NCBI GenBank assembly: GCA_031278095.1
Contig: JAITLC010000068.1
Coordinates: forward strand, 1-39,086
Direction: 5' to 3'
DNA length: 39,086 nt
Source of the DNA: Treponema sp.
GTDB taxonomy: Bacteria > Spirochaetota > Spirochaetia > Treponematales > Breznakiellaceae
Below are positions 39,070-39,086 of this stretch, one piece after another; positions within the stretch are counted from its first letter, which is position 1, and the number at the start of each line of letters is the position of its first letter. The translations under genes were made by a program, and so were the position numbers. Under the pieces are notes generated by a model. The model had not been told where the DNA came from, made no database searches, and saw nothing but the letters and a program-made list of their open reading frames with translations.

Positions 39070-39086
39070 AGATCGGAAGAGCGTCG
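39070..39086 (+). other. Sequencing adapter residue at the window end
   Basis: AGATCGGAAGAGCGTCG equals the first 17 bases of the standard Illumina adapter read-through. It is not genomic. Confidence 0.92.

Noticed and set aside
1..39086. CRISPR array, prophage or plasmid origin
   Set aside because: No regularly spaced repeats, cas genes, phage structural genes or replication initiator genes were seen.

Overview
This window looks like a chromosomal segment from a spirochaete of the Treponema type, probably host- or gut-associated. The evidence is the gene mix: a lone cheX, CUT2 sugar ABC genes, an exported-protein leader ending in AFAGGRKD, an lspA gene coupled to a small membrane gene, and TolC-MFP-RND plus a PG0541-like protein. 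The DNA is moderately GC-rich and the identification comes from gene content only. The right end finishes in 17 bases identical to Illumina adapter read-through, so it is an assembly end. The left edge cuts a gene that is open to base 2.

Layout. 1-6.1 kb holds a cut outer-membrane-like protein, an AT-rich cheX between two hairpins, a B12-binding-type radical SAM protein, a UraA-type permease and a MATE exporter. 6.2-9.8 kb is a forward cluster of aat, glgX and a 5'(3')-deoxyribonucleotidase. 9.8-11.6 kb is a lipoprotein gene broken at two homopolymers. 11.8-16.7 kb is mostly reverse: a periplasmic protein, a rhomboid protease, an ankyrin protein, a Hyi-like TIM barrel, an IS4-type remnant, Dus and TatD. 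16.9-22.8 kb is a sugar operon of Gfo/Idh oxidoreductase, TIM-barrel isomerase, ABC ATPase, permease and binding protein, with a LacI-like operator on its promoter and a strong terminator. 22.8-25.5 kb is a polyprenyl-phosphate sugar synthase with a GT-C transferase. 25.6-27.4 kb is a stand-alone FMN glutamate synthase-like gene. 27.5-35.2 kb is a tandem-TetR regulator and an RND efflux operon. 35.2-37.4 kb is tRNA-Ala, a decayed rve-type transposase, a DUF1848 gene and a broken receiver domain. 37.4-39.0 kb is the reverse cluster nif3-like, lspA and a small membrane gene.

Most unusual features. (1) A dispersed palindromic repeat is translated in the same reading frame inside three unrelated proteins: a linker of the radical SAM protein (full copy), the C-terminus of the RND pump (right half) and the C-terminus of the DUF1848 protein (left half). 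It resembles the Rickettsia palindromic element situation. (2) A family of roughly 30-base imperfect palindromes (TGTTCC..GGAACA-like), with mismatches mostly G-U compatible, sits just after recognisable promoters in several 5' leaders. (3) The efflux regulator has two complete TetR DNA-binding domains in one chain. (4) Several genes have TATACT 6-9 bases before the start codon and no ribosome binding site, which suggests leaderless transcripts.

How the genes work together. The efflux block (regulator, outer-membrane channel, lipoprotein adaptor, pump, PII-like accessory) is self-contained and ends at a terminator before tRNA-Ala. The sugar operon couples import of an unknown sugar or glycoside to an oxidoreductase and isomerase pair. 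The sugar-phosphate synthase and GT-C pair probably glycosylates a cell-envelope acceptor. No CRISPR array, prophage or plasmid origin was seen.
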